Counted from the first letter of the stretch, positions 21,688 to 32,637 are shown. The stretch is DNA of 64,000 bases from Escherichia coli (GCF_011881725.1 NZ_JAATUR010000016.1:25112-89111); one strand, 5' to 3'. The notes: generated from the sequence alone by a model not told the origin. Numbers and translations are program-made.

Positions 21688-22572
21688 TCACGCTATCAAA
21701 GCATTAACCAATCTCTCAAGCGCTGGCGTTGCCTGTTGCTGTTCATAAACAATGTACAAATCTGCCGGAATACGCTCCTCAAGTGGTCGAAATACCACAC
21801 CCGGCCAGCTCATTTGGGCATAGCTATCTGCCATTAAGGTCACGCCCAGGCCCATACTGATCATCGCCAGTACGGTTTGCGGCTCTACAGCCTCCCGGAC
21901 GATCATCGGAGCAAACCCCGCCTGTTGGCAAACGCGCTGCAAAAATGCCCAGTCGGAATGGACCGATGGCAGCGTCACAAAGTATTCATTGCGCAATGCC
22001 GTTAACGGGATAGCGTTTTCGCAAGCCAGATGATGATCTTCCGGTATCGCCACCAAAAAGGAGGATTCGTGTAATCGCAGACTGGTAAATCCCGTTGTGG
22101 GTTCAATGGCCATCCGCCAGATACCTGCGTCCAGTTCCCGCCGCTCAAGCAATGCCATTTGCATCCCTGGCGATTTTTCACGAAATGAGACATGAACATT
22201 AGGGCACTCTTTCAAAAACCGCCGCATCGCCGGACGCATTCGCCCCCACATTGCGGTTCCCACCACACCCAGCTCAATGCGCCCTGCCTCACCACGACCG
22301 ATCTGCTCTACCCTTGCCAGCGCCTGACTGGCATTAGCCAGCAATCGACGTGACTCTTCCAGTAGAATTTTTCCGGCGTGAGTGAGCGCCACACTACGCG
22401 AATGACGAACGAACAGCAACGTGCCCAGTTGTTGCTCCAGATCTTTAATATGAATACTTAATGGCGGTTGCGACATATTCAGCCGCGCAGCCGCCCGCCC
22501 AAAGTGAAGTTCTTCGGCGACCGCAAGAAAATAGCGCAATAACTTGAGATCAATACGATGCGTACTTTCCAT
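21688..22572 (-). CDS. xapR: LysR-type activator XapR of the xanthosine operon
   Basis: A 294-residue LysR-family regulator. The winged helix-turn-helix is at about 8-65 (FGRAAARLNMSQPPLSIHIKDLE), followed by the periplasmic-binding-like effector domain. It is known to activate xapAB in response to xanthosine and deoxyinosine-type nucleosides. It lies 74 bases after xapB on the same strand. Control of the two extra genes at 25020-27259 by XapR is possible but unproven. Confidence 0.95.
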   Translation of the reverse strand: MESTHRIDLKLLRYFLAVAEELHFGRAAARLNMSQPPLSIHIKDLEQQLGTLLFVRHSRSVALTHAGKILLEESRRLLANASQALARVEQIGRGEAGRIELGVVGTAMWGRMRPAMRRFLKECPNVHVSFREKSPGMQMALLERRELDAGIWRMAIEPTTGFTSLRLHESSFLVAIPEDHHLACENAIPLTALRNEYFVTLPSVHSDWAFLQRVCQQAGFAPMIVREAVEPQTVLAMISMGLGVTLMADSYAQMSWPGVVFRPLEERIPADLYIVYEQQQATPALERLVNALIA

Positions 22573-22646
22573 AATTATTGCGCTCCATACGGTATGAGTA
22601 AGGCTGCAAATTTAACACATTGCAATCAAGGAAAACCCTGTTTACA

Positions 22647-23903
22647 TCAGTGAGCTAATGATTTCTGCGCCATTTTTTCAGGTTCATGCTTATAACGGAA
22701 GAACAGGGCAAAAATCACCGCTAAGGCCAGAGCATACGCAGCAAATACCAGCCAGATGGTTTGCCAGTCTTTCACGCCATCAACCGTGAAATAGTCAACC
22801 GCTATGCCACTCAGAAGAGAACCAATCCACGCCCCAACGCCATTGACCATGGTCATAAATAAGCCCTGAGCGCTGGCGCGGATCCTGGAATCCACTTCCT
22901 GCTCGACAAACACGGAACCGGAGATATTGAAAAAATCGAACGCACAGCCATAGACAATCATCGACAACAACAATAATACAAAGCCGCCTGGGGATGGATC
23001 GCCAAAGGCAAAGAATCCAAAACGTAATGTCCACGCGACCATACTCATCAACATAACGGTTTTTATGCCAAACCGTTTCAGGAAGAAGGGAATAGTAAGA
23101 ATGAAGCCGACTTCCGCCATTTGCGAAACCGAAAGCAGAATGGAAGGATATTTCACCACGAAGCTATCAGCAAACTCAGGATTGCGGGCAAAATCATGCA
23201 GGAAAGGATTACCAAAAACGTTAGTAATTTGCAGGACTGCACCTAATAGCATGGCAAATAGAAAGAAAATCGCCATACGTGGATTTTTAAATAACACAAA
23301 CGCATCCAGGCCTAATTTACTCGAAAGCGTCGTACTGGCTTTATGTTCCGCCACTGGAATTTTTGGTAACGTTAACGCATAGACCGCTAGCACTAAAGAT
23401 GCTCCGGAAGCGATATACAACTGCACACTGCTTAACTCCAGATGCAATAAACTCACCAGCCACATTGCGACAATAAATCCCACGGTGCCATAAACGCGGA
23501 TGGGCGGAAAACTGGTAACCGGGTCTAATCCGGCCTGCGCCAGGCACGAATAGGAAACGCTGTTGGATAACGCAATCGTGGGCATGAACGCCATCGCGTT
23601 AAGCAACATTATCCAGAACATCATATTCGGTTCAGTCACGGAGGCGGCATCAAAAAGTACCCCGGCGCAAATTAAATGACACAGCATATAGGTACGTTCA
23701 GCCCGTAACCATTTATCGGCAATAATGCCCATAATGGCTGGCATAATAATGGCCGCAATGCCTTTAGAACTGTATGCCATACCAACATCAGCCCCGGTAA
23801 AATGTAAGGTGTTTATCATGTAAGATCCGAGGGTAACTAACCAGCTCCCCCAGATAAAATATTGTAAGAAAGACATTACCTTTAAACGTGTTGCGATATT
23901 CAT
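22647..23903 (-). CDS. xapB: Xanthosine permease XapB (NupG family)
   Basis: A 418-residue proton symporter of the nucleoside:H+ symporter family (MFS-like), with twelve predicted helices. Hallmarks are LQYFIWGSWLVTLGSYM at the N-terminus and GCAFDFFNISGSVFVEQEVD in the second half. It imports xanthosine and other nucleosides for XapA, 57 bases upstream in the operon. A same-length paralogue is encoded at 26003-27259. Confidence 0.95.
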   Translation of the reverse strand: MNIATRLKVMSFLQYFIWGSWLVTLGSYMINTLHFTGADVGMAYSSKGIAAIIMPAIMGIIADKWLRAERTYMLCHLICAGVLFDAASVTEPNMMFWIMLLNAMAFMPTIALSNSVSYSCLAQAGLDPVTSFPPIRVYGTVGFIVAMWLVSLLHLELSSVQLYIASGASLVLAVYALTLPKIPVAEHKASTTLSSKLGLDAFVLFKNPRMAIFFLFAMLLGAVLQITNVFGNPFLHDFARNPEFADSFVVKYPSILLSVSQMAEVGFILTIPFFLKRFGIKTVMLMSMVAWTLRFGFFAFGDPSPGGFVLLLLSMIVYGCAFDFFNISGSVFVEQEVDSRIRASAQGLFMTMVNGVGAWIGSLLSGIAVDYFTVDGVKDWQTIWLVFAAYALALAVIFALFFRYKHEPEKMAQKSLAH

Positions 23904-23960
23904 TTTTCGTTTCCTTATCGCAGTGAGATGGCCCCGTCCGCGAGGCCATTTTTATTGTTT

Positions 23961-24794
23961 TCAGGCGATTTTGCGTAAGAATCCGCAAATCAGATTAATA
24001 AAGTTTTGCCGTGATAACTCTGCTGAAGCCAGGGTTTGGGCATGCGACAATTTCACATCACTTAAGCCTTCCGCCATATTGGTTATTGCGGACACGGCAA
24101 CGACTTTCATTTCGCAATGACGTGCGCTAATCACTTCAGGCACTACAGACATACCAACAACATCGCCACCAATCAGCTGCATCATGCGAATTTCTGCCGC
24201 CGTTTCGAAGTTCGGCCCCGGATAAGAAACAAAAAACCCTTCTGTCAGCGGAAAACCTTCTTCCTGCGCAACGGTTTGTAAAACGGCGCGATAATCAGCA
24301 TCGTAAGCATTCGCTAATGAGAAAAAGCGTTCACCAAAACGCTCATCATTAAGGCCAGTCATCGGTGTGCCTGGCATCGTATTAATGTGATCTTTCAGCA
24401 CAACAAGACTACCCGCCCCCACTTCCGGGCGAAGTGAACCTGCTGCGTTAGTGCAGAACAACAGCTCACAGCCCAGCAACTTGAACGTGCGAATCGCATC
24501 AGTCATGACCGTCATTCCCCGGCCCTCATAAAAATGACCGCGACCTTTCATGCAGGCTACAGGCACACCAGAGAGCACGCCGAGGACCAACTCTCCTGCA
24601 TGGCCGTGTACGGTGCTCACCGGAAACCCCGGCAAATCACTATAAGAAATGGCAACTGCATCTTCTATTTGTTCAGCCAGCGCCCCCAGTCCCGACCCCA
24701 AAATAAACGCAACGCGTGGGGTAAAATCTGGTTTATGACGACGAATGATATCTGCGCAATACCACGGGTTTTGCGAAAAATGAGATTGGGTCAT
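23961..24794 (-). CDS. xapA: Purine nucleoside phosphorylase II, XapA
   Basis: A trimeric-type purine nucleoside phosphorylase of 277 residues that cleaves xanthosine, inosine, guanosine and their deoxy forms to base and (deoxy)ribose-1-phosphate. Active-site motifs are the phosphate loop GSGLG, MKGRGHFYEG, TNAAGS, the purine-site Glu in AAEIRMMQLIGGDVVGMS, and ITNMAEG. It is the first gene of xapA-xapB. A hairpin after the upstream gene (24976-25005) suggests xapA uses its own promoter in the 225-base gap. Confidence 0.95.
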   Translation of the reverse strand: MTQSHFSQNPWYCADIIRRHKPDFTPRVAFILGSGLGALAEQIEDAVAISYSDLPGFPVSTVHGHAGELVLGVLSGVPVACMKGRGHFYEGRGMTVMTDAIRTFKLLGCELLFCTNAAGSLRPEVGAGSLVVLKDHINTMPGTPMTGLNDERFGERFFSLANAYDADYRAVLQTVAQEEGFPLTEGFFVSYPGPNFETAAEIRMMQLIGGDVVGMSVVPEVISARHCEMKVVAVSAITNMAEGLSDVKLSHAQTLASAELSRQNFINLICGFLRKIA

Positions 24795-24975
24795 GGCAAG
24801 TCCTTGTAATAAGCATTATTCGTTAGATATGAGTCACATCTTTTTATAGCGAGAAAAAGTCGCGAGTGACCAATACATTTTCCAGAGATATTCAATATAA
24901 ATTTGAAATCGATCATACTGTCCCCCGGCAAAGAGATATAACGGCGATATAATTTTTGATGGTTAATTAAAAGCT

Positions 24976-25005
24976 GGCTATCAGGCAATCGCGCACCTGA
25001 TAACC
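24976..25005 (-). terminator. Hairpin after the deoxyribosyltransferase-like gene
   Basis: On the minus strand the arms GGTTATCAGG and CCTGATAGCC (with G-T pairs) enclose ten bases and are followed by AGCTTTTAATT. It lies 15 bases after the gene's stop, consistent with termination before xapA. Confidence 0.6.
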
Positions 25006-25019
25006 AAGCAGATAAACTA

Positions 25020-25949
25020 TTATATTTCTGTGTTGCCAATCAATATTTCAAGTTCTGCAAATGAATGTGCCATTATTGACGACCACGTAATCATTAAATT
25101 CAGATGATCAGTCGTCAGTGCAGATTGATATTTTTGTTGCTTGCTACAATAAATAATAGATTGCTGTCCTAATGCATAGGCAATGCCATTCATAATACCG
25201 GTGTCGACATTCGGCTCGAAGGTATCAGAATAAAAAATGGCCTGTCTGGATTTTCTTAAATTATCAATATCCGCCGCAATATCATTCATGTTGTCGCCAA
25301 CGATGAAAGTTTTACCTACACTAATGATCGCATCTTTGATCTTCTCCAGTAGGCCTCGAGAGAGTTCGGTATACATGAAGTTAGGATCAAGATAATAGTC
25401 ATACTCAATCGGCAATGGCGTAACGGGTACAGCTGGAGTAATCGTCGTGCCGAAGTCGGAGATTAAATTTTGTTGAAATAGTTGCAACGCACGCTTGATG
25501 AGATCGTTGTTTTGTTCACGATAGTTGCTGATGCTGGCATCGGAATCTGATACTGAAACCACTTTTGCCACATAATTCATCAGCTTACTTATAGGGTAAA
25601 ACTCTGAAGAATTTCCCGCAGCCCATAAAAGAAAGTCTGTCGTTACCAGGTGAACAGGCATCCCTAAAGCCCATGCATAGCCCACTTCCCATGCACAACC
25701 GGAATCATAAGTTCCACCATCGAAATACCCGACAACCCCAACACTGTTGTCCATATTCGCGACATCGTTAACAAAAATCTCTTCTTCACTGGAGGCACCG
25801 GCATCATCACGATAAGGAAGAAAAGTATGGATCAGCGGCGGTAACAGACCATCGTCAATCCATTGATCGATGATATCATTTAAATTTAAAGCATCTAATC
25901 GCCAGGGTGCACAATAAACCCGACACTGGTTATACAATTGATTTGCCAT
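25020..25949 (-). CDS. Tandem two-domain nucleoside 2-deoxyribosyltransferase-like protein
   Basis: A 309-residue cytosolic protein, about twice the usual length of the nucleoside deoxyribosyltransferase (NDT) family. Repeat 1 (about 8-160) has ND at 61-62 and DSGCAWEVGYAWALG, with the nucleophile Glu88 and Asp82. Repeat 2 (about 195-305) has ND at 222-223 and DTGIMNGIAYALG, where the Glu position is Gly255. The C-terminal motif reads SKLM (Lys122) in repeat 1 but NLM (Asn284) in repeat 2. Known NDTs use Glu from one subunit and Asn from its neighbour, so one composite active site is plausible. It lies 53 bases after a NupG-type permease gene and is preceded by AGAGGA. The DNA is AT-richer than its neighbours. 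Base exchange, nucleoside hydrolysis or a nucleotide-sensing role are all possible; the substrate is unknown. Confidence 0.8.
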   Translation of the reverse strand: MANQLYNQCRVYCAPWRLDALNLNDIIDQWIDDGLLPPLIHTFLPYRDDAGASSEEEIFVNDVANMDNSVGVVGYFDGGTYDSGCAWEVGYAWALGMPVHLVTTDFLLWAAGNSSEFYPISKLMNYVAKVVSVSDSDASISNYREQNNDLIKRALQLFQQNLISDFGTTITPAVPVTPLPIEYDYYLDPNFMYTELSRGLLEKIKDAIISVGKTFIVGDNMNDIAADIDNLRKSRQAIFYSDTFEPNVDTGIMNGIAYALGQQSIIYCSKQQKYQSALTTDHLNLMITWSSIMAHSFAELEILIGNTEI

Positions 25950-26002
25950 AACGTCCTCTTTTGCGAATCATATAAATATCATTAATTTTTATAAATCCCG
26001 TA

Positions 26003-27259
26003 TCAGGCGAAATGACCGGACGTTGTCGGGATACCTTTGTGTTTATATTTAAACAACACCATAAATGCGAGAGCCAGAACCAGTGAATATCCAGCAAATA
26101 CCAGCCAAATGGTTGACCACTGCGGATTGCCATCCGTTGTTAAATAATCGACGACTTTACCACTGATAAAACCGCCCAGAATACAACCAAAACCATTGGC
26201 CATCATCAGGAAAACGCCCTGTGCGCTGTTACGAATCGAGGGATCAACTTCTTGTTCAACAAATACCGAGCCAGATATATTGAAGAAGTCAAAAGCACAG
26301 CCATAAACAATCATCGAAAGAATTAACAGAATGGTACCGCCGAATGAAGGATCGCCATAAGCGAATAAACCAAAGCGCAGCATCCAGGCAATCATGCTCA
26401 TCAGCATGACATTTTTAATACCATATTTTTTCAGGAAAAAAGGAATGGCAAGAATGAAACAGACTTCGGATATCTGAGAAATCGATAGCAAAATAGAAGC
26501 ATGGGTAACAACAAAACTATTGGCAAACTCTGGAATGCTCTCAAAGCTGTGGAGAAATGTATTACCAAACATCCCGGTAATTTGTAACTCTGCTCCGAGC
26601 AGCATGGCAAAGATAAAGAAAATAGCCATTTTGCTGTTCTTAAACAGTGTAAATGCGCGCAATCCGAGAAGATCTATCATGCCTTGTGCCTGATTAGATT
26701 TCGCCACCGGTACAGTTGGTAAAGTCAATGTGAACAGGCTCAAGCCTAATGAAGCTGCCGCACCGATATACAATTGCATATGACTTAATTCAAAACCTGC
26801 CAGACTTACCGCCCACATTGCAACAATAAACCCTATCGTTCCCCAAATACGGATTGGTGGGAATTCTGTCACAATATCCATCCCCGCAGTTTGTATGCGA
26901 TAATATGAAATTGTATTACTCAAACCAAGCGTTGGCATATACACGAGAGAGTTAAGTAAAATGACAATGAACATTGCCGAAGGCGTGGTAACCGATGCAG
27001 CAATAAATAATGTTACTGCGCCAAAGAAGTGACAGGCGGCATAGATCCATTTAGCACTAATCCATTTATCTGCCACAATGCCAAATAATGTTGACGTTAT
27101 CACCGCTGCAATACCTAATGTACTGTAGACTGCACCAATATCCTCTCCTTTGAAGCGCAGCGTAATAAACATATAAGAACCAAATGTGTTGAGCCAACTT
27201 CCCCACAAAAAGAATTGCAGAAATGAAAGAACTTTTAACTGTAGCTTTAGATTCACCAT
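26003..27259 (-). CDS. Second NupG/XapB-type nucleoside:H+ symporter
   Basis: A 418-residue, twelve-helix permease that aligns end to end with XapB, same length and nearly gap-free. It shares LNNTFGSYM-like N-terminal and GCAFDFFNISGSVFVEQEVD motifs, but differs at many membrane positions and its DNA is AT-richer. It is not a recent copy of xapB. It is the first gene of a two-gene operon with the deoxyribosyltransferase-like gene and is divergent from yfeN. The substrate is presumably a nucleoside or deoxynucleoside; which one cannot be read from sequence. A GGGGAAG ribosome site precedes the ATG. Confidence 0.88.
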   Translation of the reverse strand: MVNLKLQLKVLSFLQFFLWGSWLNTFGSYMFITLRFKGEDIGAVYSTLGIAAVITSTLFGIVADKWISAKWIYAACHFFGAVTLFIAASVTTPSAMFIVILLNSLVYMPTLGLSNTISYYRIQTAGMDIVTEFPPIRIWGTIGFIVAMWAVSLAGFELSHMQLYIGAAASLGLSLFTLTLPTVPVAKSNQAQGMIDLLGLRAFTLFKNSKMAIFFIFAMLLGAELQITGMFGNTFLHSFESIPEFANSFVVTHASILLSISQISEVCFILAIPFFLKKYGIKNVMLMSMIAWMLRFGLFAYGDPSFGGTILLILSMIVYGCAFDFFNISGSVFVEQEVDPSIRNSAQGVFLMMANGFGCILGGFISGKVVDYLTTDGNPQWSTIWLVFAGYSLVLALAFMVLFKYKHKGIPTTSGHFA

Positions 27260-27332
27260 CTTCCCCTTCGACTTTGAGTTTCCCTTTTAAATATCCTGAA
27301 ATTCATCAAGTTTACCAATACTTTTCACCACG

Positions 27333-27355
27333 GATATCAATTGCAATTTGATATC
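27333..27355. promoter_or_regulatory. Palindromic candidate operator in the permease/yfeN divergent region
   Basis: Eight-base arms GATATCAA and TTGATATC are separated by seven bases, with the smaller palindrome ATTGCAAT (27340-27347) nested in the centre. It lies in the 255-base AT-rich region between the minus-strand permease gene and yfeN, so it could control both. The bound regulator is unknown. Confidence 0.55.
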
Positions 27356-27514
27356 AATCCTGAAGACATTCAGATCGACACCCTATCATTACGTGAGAAT
27401 TATGTATTGGTTAGAGGTGTCATCAATCTAATAAAATAGACATGCTAAATAATTACAGCATAAATATATAAGCATATCACATTCATTAAATTTATTATTT
27501 AAGTGGAAGATACT

Positions 27515-28282
27515 ATGAAAAAACAGCTTATTGCATTAAGCCTGGGCCTGGTTCCCATGGCTTTGCCGCAAATGTCTTATGCCGAGTTTAAAGGGGGCTT
27601 TGCTGACATTGGTCTGCATTACCTTGATTGGACATCCCGCACGACAGAGAAAACCAGTAATAAGTCCCATAAAGATGATTTTGGCTATCTGGAATTAGAA
27701 AGCGGCGCTAACTTTAGTTGGGGAGAAATGTATGGGTTCTTCGACTGGGAAAACTTTTATAATGATCGTCATGATAAACCGGGTAGCGAGCAGCGTTATA
27801 CATTTAAAAATACCAACCGTATTTACCTGGGTGACACCGGATTTAATCTCTACTTGCATGCGTATGGCACCTACGGTTCTGCGAATCGTGTGAATTTCCA
27901 TGACGATATGTTCCTTTACGGGATCGGCTACAATTTCACCGGCAGCGGTTGGTGGTTCAAACCGTTCTTTGCAAAACGCTATACAGACCAAACCTATTAT
28001 ACCGGCGATAACGGTTATGTAGCCGGTTGGGTTGCAGGTTACAGCTTTATGCTGGGCAGTGAGAAATTCACCCTCACCAACTGGAACGAGTACGAGTTTG
28101 ATCGTAATGCCACCTACGCGGCAGGTAACGGCGGCAAAGAAGGTCTGAATGGTGCCGTCGCACTGTGGTGGAATGCAACTTCACACATCACCACGGGGAT
28201 TCAGTATCGTTATGCGGATGACAAACTGGGCGAAGATTTTTACCAGGATGCGATAATCTACTCCATCAAATTTAATTTCTGA
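27515..28282 (+). CDS. yfeN: Tsx-like outer-membrane channel YfeN
   Basis: A 255-residue outer-membrane beta-barrel of the nucleoside-specific channel (Tsx) family. It has a signal peptide (about 1-22, ending SYA) and alternating aromatic strands ending in the terminal Phe (SIKFNF) typical of BAM substrates. I start it at ATG 27515, preceded by GGAAGA, rather than at GTG four codons upstream. It is divergent from the second permease. A role in nucleoside entry across the outer membrane fits the family and the flanking genes but is inferred. Confidence 0.88.
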   Translation: MKKQLIALSLGLVPMALPQMSYAEFKGGFADIGLHYLDWTSRTTEKTSNKSHKDDFGYLELESGANFSWGEMYGFFDWENFYNDRHDKPGSEQRYTFKNTNRIYLGDTGFNLYLHAYGTYGSANRVNFHDDMFLYGIGYNFTGSGWWFKPFFAKRYTDQTYYTGDNGYVAGWVAGYSFMLGSEKFTLTNWNEYEFDRNATYAAGNGGKEGLNGAVALWWNATSHITTGIQYRYADDKLGEDFYQDAIIYSIKFNF

Positions 28283-28320
28283 TTGATTACTGCCGGGAGC
28301 CCCGGCAGTATGAATTAGCT

Positions 28321-29247
28321 CTATATCTGATACAGCGGATCCCCTTCCCGCCCAGCCATTAGCGCACGGCCCTGGCCTCGCACCACCTCCCATAACGCTT
28401 CAGCGGCGGTGGAAAGTGAACGGTTCTTCCTGCGCACCAGCATCAGCTGGCGTTCCACTACCGGCGTAATGCGCTTTACCACCAGCGGGCTGCCCTCGGG
28501 TAACGGCAAGGCCAGCGCCGGAAGAATGCTGATGCCGATACCAGCAGCCACCATCGGGAACAGCGTCGCCGGGTGGCCAATCTCCTGCACGATATCCGCC
28601 TGAATACCGTTGCGCGCCAGCGCGGCGTCAATCAGTGGTCGGCTGCCTGAGGCGTAATCCTGCAACACCAGTTTCGCCCCCTGCAAAGCCTGCCAGGGAA
28701 CATAATCTTCTGTGGCCAAAGCGCTATCGCGATGACAAAGCAGAAAGAAAGGCTCGGAAAGAATAGCTTCACATTGCAGATCGCCCACAGGGCCGGGATC
28801 AATGACAATGCCAAAATCGACATCTCCCTGGCGAATACTTTCCATCACCCACTGCTGCGGACGATCGTGCAGGACAAACTGAATATCTGGATAGCGACGA
28901 TGGCTTTCAGCAATGCATTGCGGAATAAGATGAGCGGAAATGGTTTGGCTGGCAGCGACCCGAACTTTTCCGCTCAGTTGTTGCCCCATACGCCCGGTAT
29001 CGCGCAACGTGCTGTTCAGTTCATCCAGCAGTCGCTCAAGACGCAAAGCCAACTGCTGCCCTGCATCTGTAAGCACCACTTCACGCGTGGTTCTGTCCAG
29101 CAGGCGAACACCTGTGTGATTTTCCAGCTCCTTTACGCTGTGACTCACGGCCGACTGACTCAGGCCGATACGCTCTCCCGCACGGCTAAAACTTTTCTCC
29201 TGCGCCACAGTGACGAAAACCCTTAATTGCTTTAGCGAGTAATTCAT
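28321..29247 (-). CDS. yfeR: LysR-type regulator YfeR
   Basis: A 308-residue LysR-family regulator with its helix-turn-helix at about 15-60 ([24 protein letters not shown]) and a full effector-binding domain. It is divergent from yfeH across 89 bases, the usual arrangement for a LysR protein controlling its neighbour. It is reported in enterobacteria to respond to osmolarity and control yfeH. Confidence 0.93.
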   Translation of the reverse strand: MNYSLKQLRVFVTVAQEKSFSRAGERIGLSQSAVSHSVKELENHTGVRLLDRTTREVVLTDAGQQLALRLERLLDELNSTLRDTGRMGQQLSGKVRVAASQTISAHLIPQCIAESHRRYPDIQFVLHDRPQQWVMESIRQGDVDFGIVIDPGPVGDLQCEAILSEPFFLLCHRDSALATEDYVPWQALQGAKLVLQDYASGSRPLIDAALARNGIQADIVQEIGHPATLFPMVAAGIGISILPALALPLPEGSPLVVKRITPVVERQLMLVRRKNRSLSTAAEALWEVVRGQGRALMAGREGDPLYQI

Positions 29248-29336
29248 CTCTTTTCTTCATGAATGGATTCAATAAATCAATTTTATTTCTCAAACTGGAA
29301 GAAGCACAATAGAACCATCGGTCATCTGGAGTCTTT

Positions 29337-30335
29337 ATGAAACTTTTTCGTATCCTCGATCCTTTCACCTTAACCCTGATCACGGTGGTGTTACTCGCCT
29401 CTTTCTTTCCGGCCAGAGGCGACTTCGTCCCCTTCTTCGAAAATCTGACTATCGCAGCTATTGCCCTGCTGTTCTTTATGCACGGCGCGAAGTTGTCGCG
29501 TGAGGCGATTATTGCTGGCGGTGGTCACTGGCGACTGCATTTGTGGGTGATGTGTAGCACCTTCGTGCTGTTTCCGATTCTGGGCGTACTGTTTGCCTGG
29601 TGGAAACCGATAAATGTCGACCCGATGCTCTATTCCGGTTTTCTCTACTTGTGCATTCTCCCGGCTACCGTGCAGTCTGCTATTGCCTTCACCTCAATGG
29701 CGGGTGGCAACGTCGCGGCGGCAGTATGTTCTGCGTCGGCATCCAGCCTGTTGGGGATTTTCCTTTCGCCGTTACTGGTTGGCCTGGTGATGAATGTTCA
29801 CGGCGCTGGGGGCAGCCTCGAGCAGGTGGGTAAGATTATGCTGCAACTGTTGCTGCCTTTTGTGTTGGGACATCTTTCCCGGCCGTGGGTTGGTAACTGG
29901 GTGTCGCGCAATAAAAAATGGATTGCGAAAACTGACCAAACGTCCATTTTGTTAGTGGTTTATACGGCATTCAGCGAAGCCGTCGTTAACGGCATCTGGC
30001 ACAAAGTCGGCTGGGGATCGTTGCTGTTTATTGCGGTAGTCAGCTGCGTATTGCTGGCTATTGTGATTGTGATTAACGTCTTTATGGCACGTCGACTGGG
30101 TTTCAATAAGGCAGATGAAATCACTATCGTCTTCTGTGGCTCGAAAAAGAGTCTGGCAAATGGTATCCCAATGGCGAACATCCTGTTCCCTACATCGGTG
30201 ATTGGCATTATGGTACTGCCGTTGATGATTTTCCATCAGATCCAGCTGATGGTTTGCGCGGTACTGGCGCGTCGCTACAAGCGCCAGACCGAGCAATTAA
30301 AAGCGCAGCAGGAAAGCCACACTGGGAAGGCTTAA
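29337..30335 (+). CDS. yfeH: Bile acid:sodium symporter-like transporter YfeH
   Basis: A 332-residue inner-membrane protein with about ten helices of the SBF/BASS (bile acid:Na+ symporter-like) family. Conserved stretches include MHGAKLSREAI, LPATVQSAIAFTSMAGGNVAAA, FCGSKKSLANGIPMA and ILFP. The substrate is unknown. It is divergent from yfeR, and its stop overlaps the convergent ypeB stop by four bases. Confidence 0.92.
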   Translation: MKLFRILDPFTLTLITVVLLASFFPARGDFVPFFENLTIAAIALLFFMHGAKLSREAIIAGGGHWRLHLWVMCSTFVLFPILGVLFAWWKPINVDPMLYSGFLYLCILPATVQSAIAFTSMAGGNVAAAVCSASASSLLGIFLSPLLVGLVMNVHGAGGSLEQVGKIMLQLLLPFVLGHLSRPWVGNWVSRNKKWIAKTDQTSILLVVYTAFSEAVVNGIWHKVGWGSLLFIAVVSCVLLAIVIVINVFMARRLGFNKADEITIVFCGSKKSLANGIPMANILFPTSVIGIMVLPLMIFHQIQLMVCAVLARRYKRQTEQLKAQQESHTGKA

Positions 30336-30550
30336 AGCGGACGTTTAAGGGGCTGGACCAGCTGCGTCAGCCCCTCTGTTTTAATCAGCAGCGTGATTTG
30401 CATTAACTCACCAAGTTTGCCTGCCGGGAACTCATCTTTGCGGGCAAACCACAGCAGATACTCTTCCGGCAGGTCGATTAAGCGACGCCCTTTGTATTTA
30501 CCAAACGGCATCACCGTATTGGCAATTTCAATCAGCTGCTCTTTCTCCAC
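30332..30550 (-). CDS. ypeB: Small conserved protein YpeB (DUF3820)
   Basis: A 72-residue cytosolic protein with the motif MPFGKYKGRRLIDLPEEYLLWF, found in the DUF3820 family and in some exonuclease-linked proteins. I start it at GTG 30550, one base after the ligA stop, which gives the family length; the in-frame sequence further upstream is inside ligA. It is almost certainly co-expressed with ligA. Its function is unknown. Confidence 0.88.
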   Translation of the reverse strand: MEKEQLIEIANTVMPFGKYKGRRLIDLPEEYLLWFARKDEFPAGKLGELMQITLLIKTEGLTQLVQPLKRPL

Positions 30551-30551
30551 C

Positions 30552-32576
<2,025 letters not shown>

Positions 32577-32585
32577 TCAATGCTA

Positions 32586-32609
32586 AAAACCCCCGACAAG
32601 CGGGGGTTC
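32586..32609 (-). terminator. Hairpin terminator between zipA and ligA
   Basis: On the minus strand AACCCCCGC pairs with the facing GGGGGTT and is followed by TTTTAGC, between the zipA stop and the ligA start. It may only partly end zipA transcripts. Confidence 0.75.
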
Positions 32610-32637
32610 GAAGAGGAGTTAATTTGCCTTAAGTGTA

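Noticed and set aside
21327..21707. An open frame running through valY, lysV and the duplicated segment
   Set aside because: It is made of tRNA and terminator sequence; the repeated peptide simply mirrors the 58-base duplication.
24791..25039. An 82-codon open frame between the deoxyribosyltransferase-like gene and xapA
   Set aside because: It covers a terminator hairpin and the probable xapA promoter, and overlaps both neighbours; no family features seen.
25020..25949. The NDT-like protein as a phage-defence effector
   Set aside because: Some NDT-superfamily proteins act in defence, but here there is no partner sensor or toxin gene and the neighbours are all nucleoside transport and salvage genes, so a metabolic role is preferred.
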